A DNA stretch of 51,637 bases, taken from positions 1-51,637 of the forward strand of contig JAUCBJ010000243.1 in the NCBI GenBank assembly GCA_032718475.1, given 5' to 3'. This document shows positions 41,430-50,362 of the stretch, piece after piece. The translations under genes were made by a program, and so were the position numbers. The stretch's first letter is position 1, and every line of letters starts with the position of its first letter. Source of the stretch: Nemertoderma westbladi (Eukaryota; Xenacoelomorpha; Nemertodermatida; Nemertodermatidae). Under the pieces are notes generated by a model that searched no databases, was not told the DNA's origin, and was given only the letters and a program-made list of their open reading frames with translations.

Positions 41430-41646
41430 CAGATCAGGAAGCAAAAACTCTTTATTAGTATTCTTACTAGTATTATTAATACATACATAAAACTCTCCCA
41501 CAGAAATGTAATTGTAGTAATCCGAATCTACAAGGTCATTGTCATTACTCAACTCCAAGTATTGGCTATTCAACTGGCAGAAAGGTCGAAGTTTACTTGA
41601 GTGCTTGACATCACTGAGAACGTTGACAGATCGACATTGTTTGTAT
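41430..41646 (-). CDS. Candidate exon 1 (or upstream exon) of the multi-EGF gene
   Basis: A minus-strand open stretch after a strong acceptor (ACTTTTTTCAG) encodes about 72 residues with four cysteines: YKQCRSVNVLSDVKHSSK, RPFCQLNSQYLELSNDND, then VGEFYVCINNTS and FLLPDL. The suggested donor is GTAGTT at 41,424-41,429. With that donor the exon ends in phase 0 and joins in frame to the exon at 37,973-38,105. An N-glycosylation motif (NNTS) fits a secreted protein. The donor choice is uncertain and no start codon or signal peptide was seen, so more exons must lie upstream. Confidence 0.4.
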
Positions 41647-42599
41647 CTGAAAAAAGTAATATTGCAAAAAAATATAACTACAGAGAAATTAAAATTATTT
41701 TAAAATAAATTAAGAAAAGCAGTTTTAATACATTTAGTTTGTGCAACTACAGAATTTATAGTATACTGGGTGAGGGTACAGTACCAAGTACCAATGTCAA
41801 GGTGATTTCCTTTGAATCCATAATGATTCTATGGATCCATCATGATACATGTCAAAATAAGCCGTTATCTGTACCTCACTACTGACTGTAACCCTACCTG
41901 TGGTGGTTAACTGCAAAGTGTTTAGTGAATCTACTCTCTACTACCAATCATTTATTTCATACTGCATCATAGAATCAAGGAAGGCCATAGACAACTTTTT
42001 CCAGAGTGAGTTGAGCATTCCAGGAAACTGGTTTTTAGGTTGGCTTTTTTCCATTTTGTCTCGTTTCTCCATTTCACCAAAATATCAACCTAATGATGCT
42101 TCAATCTTCGAAAACAACCACATCTAAAGGATGAATCAAGTGTGTGGCATTTGCATAATGAACATAATATTGTTCTCTTGGCGGGCATTAACATCATGAT
42201 CAAAATGGCATCCAATTGTCCCCAATCAAAGCGTTTATACCTGGTTTACCGTTCACCTGATCAAGGAAAACATGAAAGAGGCACTTTGTGCTTAAAGTAC
42301 AGGAATCAAACCAACCAGGTGGTGTTACATTATAAATATAACCCATTGGACTGCCTGTCTCACATAAAATGTATCTATATATACCATCTTTATATACCAC
42401 CACAGGTGGACAGGCGTGGATCCAGGTATTTATTTCGGAGGGGGCTAAGACCATGACACACCCCCCTCCCAAAATACAAATTTTTTTATACATTATACTT
42501 ATTGCTGTATTGTTATCAATTAATTGTTCCCTATAGAATATCAAACATTTTTAACTAACACTTTTAACAAACACAAACAAACATTTTTCTGTAATTTTC

Positions 42600-42741
42600 T
42601 AATGTTAAAATTTTAGAATAAAACTAAAGGTACAGACACAGGGTTCTAATGCTCAATCTGCATTTCTAATATTGTAATGTTAAAATTTTGGAATAAAACA
42701 AAGGTACAACAGACACAGTATTCTAATGCTCATATCTGCAT
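42600..42741. repeat. Tandem duplication of about 75 bp
   Basis: Two copies beginning TAATGTTAAAATTTTAGAAT (42,600) and TAATGTTAAAATTTTGGAAT (42,675), ending TCTGCATTT, with a few small differences. Confidence 0.85.
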
Positions 42742-43075
42742 TTGTACTTTCTCAGTCCATTAATTATTTAATCTTTACTCATTCTCGAGATAAGGGTACC
42801 TTTCTACTTAAAAAGCGGTGTTACGCGAAGCCTCAGAAATCGCGTTTAAAAAAGTGATCATATGAGATGGAAAAAAATGGTTAATACCAGGCTATTTGTC
42901 TAAATTTTGTATCAGGGGATACTAAAACTTCTTAATACAATCTTGACAGCAATATTAAAATAGAGCGACAGCTTGGAGTGAATGGGAAGAATATTTAAAT
43001 GATTTTTAGAGCACTTAGGACTTTTTACAACTGACCTGACAAAGGATTTGTTAGAGTCGGTGATCAACATCCAAT

Positions 43076-43895
43076 CTAAAAACCACCGGCATCATATTTG
43101 TCAACCTCAGGGTTTTCCAGTTCCAATTTCCTCCTTCTATTTGAGGTTCTCGCATCCTTGGAAAGATTGAGTAGTGCAAATTCAGCTTGAGTAATCTTTT
43201 TCTGATCCATGTTTCTCAGAATTTCGATGGTATGTCTCCCTGGATCACAACCGAAACTTTCTAGCACTTTCGCTCATGCAGAAAAGCCATCGTTAAAACA
43301 GACAGCATCCAAAACACCCAACTTAAATATATTCTGTGCAACAAATACTCATTTTGGAACTCGTGTCCAGATGGCATTGTTGAAACTCTCGTTTGTGTTC
43401 TGTGTCTTCCCATGGAGACATTTTGATAGGAGAGCTTTATCAAACAATGATCTGTACACAGGCTTTATTTCATCTAATACTGCCAGGGGCAAGCCATGTT
43501 TATGGGTGTAATGGCCACCTACTTCTACGGATTTGTTATATCCACACCACTTTTCAGTACCTTTGGGGCATAACTGATGCATGGGTTCAGTATCAGTTGA
43601 CAGTTTATGAAAATAGGTAGCCCAAATAGCCTTGCGCATCTCATCAACACTATTATTATTCTTCCGTATGGCTCTCCCATAATATGTCTGTAAGTTGTTA
43701 ATTTCAACCTTTGTCAGTCTGTTCCTTCCTGAAATGGGTTTGTTATCACTTAGTTTCACACCCTTATTCTCCTTTACAACATTCCGCAGATGGCATCCCA
43801 TTCGTTTCTGTATGTGGCCTACGCACTCTAGTTTAACAATCTTCACATCCTCCCCATAAGGACTGTTTTCAGATACATTCTTGAATGAGCTACTA
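43076..43895 (-). pseudogene. MULE transposase, C-terminal half
   Basis: The minus-strand frame from 43,895 reads VKLECVGHIQKRMGCHLRN, KPISGRNRLTK, AIWATYFHKLSTD, HQLCPKGTEKWCGYN and KCLHGKTQNTNESFNNAIW. These are signature blocks of the Mutator-like transposase family; the E in NTNESFN is the likely third catalytic residue. After a frameshift near 43,300 it ends with ESFGCDPGRHTIEIL and a charged tail at 43,076. It continues the 44,776-45,765 half across the LINE insertion. Confidence 0.8.
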
Positions 43896-44775
43896 CTACT
43901 ACTAGGATCGGCATGCTGCATTGCAGCTGCATTTTTAAGAATGCTGTGCCGGCTTATCGACAAAATTGCACCACCACAACTCCCTATCACCCATGACATT
44001 TGCTAGATCATCCGCATCTTCAAGGCCAGTGTCCTTTATTTAAGATGCGTCTCAAGAAAGTCATGGGCTGTCCACCATGCTTATTCACACCATGAGGCTG
44101 CCAAAGTACAAGATTATGCACTGGCTGTTCCTCATGGCGAAAGCAATGTCCTGCAAAGCAGAGGCGATTTTGTTCTAGTGTCAAGCTTGGGGGAACCAAT
44201 GAAACACCTCCAATGTTATATAGTGTCTGGTTGGAGATAAGTGCATTGTACTTGACACAATGAACCCGGCGTAGCATTCTTGTGAATGTGCCATCCAGAT
44301 ATTTGGTGTCCTCAGCAGTTAGAGCCCAGCATGGACTCCCATAGATGAGTACTGGAACTACTAATTCTGCTCTAAATAATCGGACCTTAAGTTTCCGATT
44401 ACTTCTCGGTGACTTCCAAATCCTGGAAAGCCTATTCAAGGCTGCCCATGCCTTTCCCTTACGTATTCGAAGGTCGTCACCTGACTTCTGGATCCATGAT
44501 CCCAGGTAACAGAAGTCATCCACATGCTCAAGCATACCATCTTTTGAGCTTATGCTCGTCCGATCAGAGACTTGCTGAGGACTTTCAAAGTTAACTGTCA
44601 AAATGTTGGTCTTTCTGGCGTTAATAAAAAGACCAACATTAGAAGCAGCATGTTCTAATGAGCTGAGGAGCCGTTGGGCTCCCTCTAGTGATTCTGAGAG
44701 TACTCCTAAGTCATCAGCAAAGTCTAGATCAGTTAGGTACTTGGCAGGATTTCCTCGGCTTCAGGAGCCAGTAGG
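43896..44775 (-). mobile_element. LINE family A copy 3, 5'-truncated, with 15-bp target duplication
   Basis: 880 bp flanked by perfect TTGAATGAGCTACTA duplications (43,881-43,895 and 44,776-44,790). The minus-strand frame carries the RT catalytic box DFADDLGVLS, then EGAQRLLSSLEHAASNVGL and NARKTNILTV. The YLGSWI, RMLRRVHCVKYNA and FAGHCFR blocks follow, to a stop at 44,020. A (TAG)n tail ends the element. There is one in-frame stop near its 5' end. This is target-primed insertion with 5' truncation, younger than the MULE. Confidence 0.92.
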
Positions 44776-45765
44776 TTGAATGAGCTACTATCCCCATCAC
44801 CAAGATATTTTGTGTAGCGCATCCCTCTTTCCTCAGCAGACCTGAAAAACAACCTCTGGACACCTAGCTCTTCCATTCCACCACTACTGCCCGCATAGTT
44901 CTTGGTGCAGTCAGACTTATGTTTCTCTTTGCTCTCTACAGTGGCAGATTGACAAACAAGACTGCACCATCTACAAAACTTGAAAAGTGTATCCACATCT
45001 ATAATCTTGCCAGAGTCAACAGATGCGATTGAGACAACACCATTTAGACTCTGGTGTCCCCATTTCTGCCAGGTCCCATCAACACTTACAGGAATGTCAG
45101 TAGCCGTTTCTTCATCCACATTCAACTCAACAGCTCCTGCTGCTGCCAGATTCATAGAATCTGTGGCTACATCTTGCAGGGACTTCAGAATTATCTTGTA
45201 GGTAGCAGCAAACCTTAATATTGGTGGTGGCAAATTCATGATGCTACTAACAGTCTGTGCTTGTAGACGACCTGCCCCAATGCACTGGTATGCATAAACC
45301 TGACGAAGGTTAAACTCATAATACCTATTGATCTTCCTTGATGACTCAAATACAGATATATTACTGCAGTTGCTACATGATATCTGGAACTCCACAGCAA
45401 GACACATAAGAATGTTTGAAATGGTAATACTGATGGACCCTTCACCACATTTGCTACAGATACAGGAGGACGATATGCCAGAGGATAAAAGTTCCATATC
45501 AATAAGAGCAAGAATTTGTGTTAGCAGAATTTGGAGTATCACCCAATGTAGAACTTCCAAACGTTCTCTTGGCTGCACTCACTGGAGTTGGTTTATTTGA
45601 TACAGCTGGAGCTTTGGTTGAATCAGTTGATGATGATCCATCTTCGGATGAAATAGAAGCAAGAATGTCCCCAGAACTAATCTCAAAACTTCTCCTCATA
45701 TAGTTTGACTTTATAAACTGATTCCCCCTAAATTTCTTCTTGAAGATGGGTTTTGCCCTTCCCAT
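44776..45765 (-). pseudogene. MULE transposase, N-terminal half
   Basis: It starts with MGRAKPIFKKKFRGNQF at 45,765. After a frameshift near 45,500 the next frame has a cysteine-rich part (CICSKCGEGS ... CSNC), SVDGTWQKWGHQSLNGVVS with the first catalytic Asp, FCRWCSLVC, then CTKNYAGSSGGME. LGDGDSSSF with the second Asp comes just before the LINE. These motifs are those of the Mutator-like transposase domain. The LINE separates the second Asp from the Glu. Confidence 0.8.
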
Positions 45766-46493
45766 CTAATTTATAATGACTGAATACCAGTTGGCTAATT
45801 AATATATAGGCCTAACAAAATTACAATATAATAAGGAACCACAAAATGATAAATTCCTACCGTTCGTGCTGGGACACTGTTACTTTATATACCTAGACTG
45901 GCAATAGGCCTATATGAATAAATTATAAGTAACAGTACCGGTACCATTAGGTGTTACCGTATACAGACTGACAGATTGGTCCCCTACCCTGTTACCAGTT
46001 GGCACTACTGCATACTGCATACTCAACAATCTGCTAATAATGGATTAGTAGTAAAATATTTCCCACTAATACATGAAACAAAATGAAAATTGTAGTTACC
46101 GTACTCAAAACGTTTTGTGTGACAAACATGGATACGACACATGATAAACAAACCATTTTTTCAATTCTGTTTGAGCAATTCTCCGACTTGACCATATTCA
46201 AATGGGAATATCTCGAGAACTACAGTAGACATGTTCTGGTCTAGACATTAGAATTTTTGAAAAGAGCATAAATTGTGCACCAGAATCGATAAAAAAATGT
46301 TTTTTGATAGTTTTCTCCATTCTGAGCGAAGCCTTAGCATTATCATAGGGGTTACATTAATGAGTTGTCAGTCGACTGTCAACGTCGTGCAATTTTTGAT
46401 CGCTAATAATTCGGTCATTCCTTGATAAAATTAAACCAAACTTGGTACGTATGTCTATGCAATCCCTCAACAGTTTAGAAAGAATCTGAAGTT
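45766..46493. other. No further gene recognised
   Basis: Sequence upstream of the MULE gene, probably including the MULE terminal region. It contains ATATCTCGAGAACTA near 46,208. No coding signal was seen. Confidence 0.4.
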
Positions 46494-46779
46494 TGGTCAA
46501 AAATCAGACAGTCTGTCACTCGGTACCAGTAGTTTAGACTTTTGATAAAAACCTCGAAATAAGTCAGACTTTTGATAAAACCCGAAATATGTCAGTCAAT
46601 CATTATTGAAATTAAACCAAACTTGGTACTCATGTATGGTCAAAAATCAGACAGTCTGTCACTCGGTACCAGTAGTTTAGACTTTTGATAAAAACCTCGA
46701 AATAAGTCAGACTTTTGATAAAACCCGAAATATGTCAGTCAATCATTATTGAAATTAAACCAAACTTGGTACTCATGTA
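46494..46779. repeat. Perfect tandem duplication of 143 bp
   Basis: Copies 46,494-46,636 and 46,637-46,779 appear identical, beginning TGGTCAAAAATCAGACAG and ending CTTGGTACTCATGTA. Within each copy, AGTCAGACTTTTGATAAAA-like segments are repeated again. Confidence 0.92.
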
Positions 46780-46868
46780 GTCTGTCAAAAGTTAGAAATT
46801 GTAGGCCCTGCCCTACACACAAACATACTTCTAGAATTCCTCTATCGACAAGTAGAGGGAAATAGGTA

Positions 46869-47527
46869 CTACTACTAGGATCGGCATGCTGCATTGCAGC
46901 TGCATTTTTAAGAATGCTGTGCCGGCTTGTCAACAAAATTGCACCGCCACAACTCCCTATCACCCATGACATTTGCTAGATCATCCGCATCTTTAAAGCC
47001 AGTGTCCTTTATGATGCGTCTCAAGAAAGTCATGGGCTGTCCACCATGCTTATTCACTCCATGAGGCTGCCAAAGTACAAGATTATGCACTGGCTGGTCC
47101 TCACGGCGAAAGCAATGTCCTGCAAAGCGGAGGCGATTTTGTTCTAGTGTCAAGCTTGGGGGAACCAATGAGACACCTCCAATGTTATATAGTGTCTGGT
47201 TGGAGATGTGTGCATTGTACTTGACACAATGTACCCGGCGTAGCATTCTTGTGAATGTGCCATCCAGAGATTTGGTGTCCTCAGCAGTTAGAGCCCAGCA
47301 TGGACTCCCGTAGAGGAGTACTGGAACTACTGCTGCTCTAAATAATCGGACCTTAAGTTTCCGATTAATTCTAGGTGACTTCCAAATCCTGGAAAGCCTA
47401 TTCAAGGCTGCCCATGCCTTTCCCTTACGTATTCGAAGGTCCTCACCTGACTTCCGGATCCATGATCCCAGGTAACAGAAGTCGTCCACATGCTCAAGCA
47501 TACCATCCTTTGAGCTTATGCTCATCC
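46869..47527 (-). mobile_element. LINE family A copy 4, 5'-truncated, with 12-bp target duplication
   Basis: 659 bp flanked by perfect GGGAAATAGGTA duplications (46,857-46,868 and 47,528-47,539). The minus-strand frame (47,525-46,908, 205 codons) is open from the 5' truncation point to its stop, covering the YLGSWI to FAGHC region. The 3' end carries the (TAG)n tail. The intact frame and perfect duplication indicate a recent insertion. Confidence 0.93.
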
Positions 47528-47539
47528 GGGAAATAGGTA

Positions 47540-48350
47540 AATAAGTAGCTATAAATATTGTGCACGTATCCGTGAATTTTCAATATAATTTCTATAGTAG
47601 AGTATAAGGAGCCATTGGTTACTATTAAGAATATCTTGCTTACTGCCCCTTGTTAGTTAGGTGATAATAAATATGGCCCTTCAGCTGTTTGTAGTTAGTT
47701 AGCCTGTGGTATCATCCTACGATTGTTTGATTGGCTATTGGCTGTGCTCTATATATAATATTGGCATTATCCATTTAACTTCACTTCTTTATCCGGGTAC
47801 AAATGTTTACTGGTATATTGGGTTGTATTATATGTTAGGTAGGAAATATTATTTAACAAGTTGATTGACAATTATACAGTTTCTCTAACAATTATTATAA
47901 CTTTCAACTTCGTATTAAGAACTTATTTCCCCTGATAAATCAGTGTCTTCCACCTAGAAAGATTCCCAAACAGACTACAAATATAGAACCAACCAGCAGA
48001 TTAATTTGAAATTTGGTAGAAATGACCTATGAACATTAAGGCTTTATTAATAATTTTGCGTTTTTAACGCGGTTTATTGAAAATACAAGTACCGAGTACC
48101 CATGAGTTATATCAGCTTATATCAGTTATATTATACATGTATTTATCAGAATTGTAGGTACTAGCAATAGAGTAGGCCTACTATAGGGGGAAGTAGGCCC
48201 TACCATACTGCCTAAGATATGGTGGGTTTAGAACCCAATCTACACAGCCCTAAACAAACTAAATTGACTGGGTACAAATGTAGAAATACTAATTCTTGCA
48301 TTTGTACTGTGATGTAGGTACAGCTTTAGGCAAGTCAGTTAGTAAAGTAA
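47540..48350. other. No gene recognised
   Basis: AT-rich, with scattered TAGGCCTACTATAGG-type motifs. No coding or RNA signal was seen. Confidence 0.4.
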
Positions 48351-48409
48351 CTGTGATGGGATCGGAGGATCCCGACCAGTTTGGTTTATGTACGTGTCAG
48401 CCGCACCGT
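48351..48409. repeat. Direct repeat with internal hairpin, first copy
   Basis: 59 bp beginning CTGTGATGGGATCGGAGG and ending CAGCCGCACCGT, matching 48,880-48,938 at all but two positions. It contains the inverted repeat GGGATC-GGAG-GATCCC. Confidence 0.85.
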
Positions 48410-48637
48410 GTGATGGAAAAAAGAGAGTCTGTTGTTCCAGTGTTGTTAATAGTATAAATATGATATGCAATGTAGATACAATAGCAGATAACACAGTTTA
48501 CCGGTATGTTGAATGATATAATTGGTGACGGCGGTGACAGTCTTAAAATGTCACCGTACTGCCATGACTGACTGACTGAGTAAACTGGATAAATGAGCAA
48601 CACCGACCGGTAATATACTGCTCTAGGTTTGGCCGTG

Positions 48638-48796
48638 TTACTCAGCTGATGCCTGCCCCCCATTGGCTAGTAACCCATCGTCTGTAGTCGACGAATCCGG
48701 CCTCGTGGGTCGATACAGTCTCGCCTCGGCCTCGCGGATCGTTAGGTTGTCGTCGTCCGGGGTCCGCGGCGGTGTCGTCTCTCCCTCTTGGCTCAT
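48638..48796 (-). CDS. Small acidic ORF in a GC-rich, CpG-rich patch
   Basis: A 52-codon ATG-started frame (MSQEGETTPPRTPDDDN ... EAEARLYRPTRPD) ending at TAA. It lies in the only strongly GC-rich part of this region (about 48,640-48,800) and between the two 59-bp direct repeats. It might be the start of a gag protein if the repeats are LTR ends, or chance. No family recognised. Confidence 0.25.
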   Translation of the reverse strand: MSQEGETTPPRTPDDDNLTIREAEARLYRPTRPDSSTTDDGLLANGGQASAE

Positions 48797-48879
48797 CTTT
48801 AACTTGCTATTAGTGGCTGGCAGTCACAGTTCGCAGTGGTCTCACGAATTTAGTACTAGGCCAGTAGGCGATTTTAAGA

Positions 48880-48938
48880 CTGTGACGGGATCGGAGGATC
48901 CCGACCAGTTTGGTTTATGTACGCGTCAGCCGCACCGT
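48880..48938. repeat. Direct repeat with internal hairpin, second copy
   Basis: Second 59-bp copy, 529 bp from the first, in the same orientation; the last clear repeat before the recombinase-like gene. Confidence 0.85.
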
Positions 48939-49075
48939 ATATAGGCTATAGTTTAACTTAGTTAAACTATACAAAATATACTATATAGGCCTAAAAGATA
49001 AAAGTTAAAGATTCGGGAGAATTAATTCTTGACAAAAAAATGGAGGCGGGAGATTAGAGGTTCAACTGGATATAG

Positions 49076-50362
49076 TTGATACTGGACCAAGATGCTGATG
49101 ATGAAATTCTTCGTCTATCCCAAGAGCTGGAACTCGATGATGCAGCTTACGTTTTCAGTAATAGAAATTCCAATACTCAATCAAGCACCAATCAAGCTGT
49201 ATCTGCTTTTCGCACATATTTAAGGCTCGTTGATTTCAATCAAGAAATTTACGAAATGTGTGTAAGTGACCTTGCTCAACAGACCAATGGTTTCCTCCGA
49301 AGATATAAGAAAAAGAACGGTGAAAAACTTGAGACCACTACACTTAAGACCTATTTTTATGGGATCTTACTTTATTTTCGCGATGTTGGGTTTGGCAATG
49401 TTTTAAGCCTTCCTGAATTCTGTGACACGAAGTCTGTGTATAAAACAAGGTTGCAGCAGCTAAAAGCTGATGGAAAGAGTAACTTGGCGAGAGCAAGTGA
49501 TGCTTTAGATGTGGACGATTTTAAAATTCTGAAAGAAAAGGGGCTAATTGGATGCGAAACACCACTTATGTTACGCAATACACTTTATTGCTTGTTGTGC
49601 ATGCACTTTGGTTGTCGGGCAGGACAGGAAATGAGGGACATGAATGTCGGTGACATTAGAATATTGTATTGTCAGAAAGAAGGTAAAGAATTCCTGCAAT
49701 GGGTGGAAAGATCTACAAAAACGCGTAAAGGGGACAGCTTGCCAAGGAAAATGATTTCAAAGGCGTTCGAAGTGCCCAATGATCATAGTTGTTGCCCTGT
49801 CACTTTACATAGGATGTATCTACATAAAGGTTTTCCGCTAGGGAATGTGAATATCAACGATCCTTATTGGATGAAAGCTAAGACATCCGTTCCTATCGAT
49901 TGTAGTAGCTGGTATTGTAACCAGCCTATTGGCAGAGACGGATTTTCTCGAATAGTTAAAGAGCTGATGAGGGAATCAGGTTTAGATTCGGATGGTAGGA
50001 GAATCACTCCAATGAGCTACAGGAAAACCACTGCTCAGGCCATAGTGGATGGCAATCTACCGTCAAACTACGCACAACTACAGCTCGGCCATAAGAATCT
50101 TGGCACCACTACATCATACATTCGACCCAATGCGGCTGCAAAACGCAATATCAGCAGTGCTATTAGTAGCGTGATATCTGGAGGAGGTGCAGCCGCCGAA
50201 TATTCCTCATTTTCCGCAACATCGACGAACCAAAATAGCCAAGAAGTTGGTCTGAACATTGTTACAGTGTCTAAATCATCCGACATTGAAAGACCAACCC
50301 CGTCATTCCTGCAGGGTGCTACCTTCAATGGCACAGTTAATATTTATTATGGAAATCCATAA
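49076..50362 (+). CDS. Crypton-like tyrosine recombinase, intact frame, probably the last exon
   Basis: An uninterrupted 428-codon frame. An N-terminal helical part is followed by a core like the Crypton/DUF3504 family: FGCRAGQEMRDMNVGDI with the first Arg (about residue 180), CCPVTLHRMYL, a WYCNQPIGRDGF motif, RRITPMSYRKTTAQA with the second Arg, then LQLGHKNLGTTTSYI with His and the nucleophile Tyr. Such enzymes recombine DNA without a DDE active site. The HxxR histidine is replaced (MSYR). The frame has no ATG at its start; ACTGGATATAG just before it looks like a splice acceptor, so an upstream exon is likely. The tail (residues about 350-428) is Ser/Gly/Ala-rich. It could be an element or a host-domesticated copy. 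Confidence 0.8.
   Translation: MILDQDADDEILRLSQELELDDAAYVFSNRNSNTQSSTNQAVSAFRTYLRLVDFNQEIYEMCVSDLAQQTNGFLRRYKKKNGEKLETTTLKTYFYGILLYFRDVGFGNVLSLPEFCDTKSVYKTRLQQLKADGKSNLARASDALDVDDFKILKEKGLIGCETPLMLRNTLYCLLCMHFGCRAGQEMRDMNVGDIRILYCQKEGKEFLQWVERSTKTRKGDSLPRKMISKAFEVPNDHSCCPVTLHRMYLHKGFPLGNVNINDPYWMKAKTSVPIDCSSWYCNQPIGRDGFSRIVKELMRESGLDSDGRRITPMSYRKTTAQAIVDGNLPSNYAQLQLGHKNLGTTTSYIRPNAAAKRNISSAISSVISGGGAAAEYSSFSATSTNQNSQEVGLNIVTVSKSSDIERPTPSFLQGATFNGTVNIYYGNP

Larger units (their letters stand above)
42770..46220 (-). mobile_element. Mutator-like (MULE) transposon, split by a LINE
   Basis: The element contains a transposase gene in pieces (43,076-43,895 and 44,776-45,765). Possible inverted end remnants sharing TTCTCGAGATA lie near 42,781 and 46,206-46,219, about 300-440 bp outside the gene. 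The exact ends and target duplication are not visible, so the boundaries are approximate. Confidence 0.55.
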
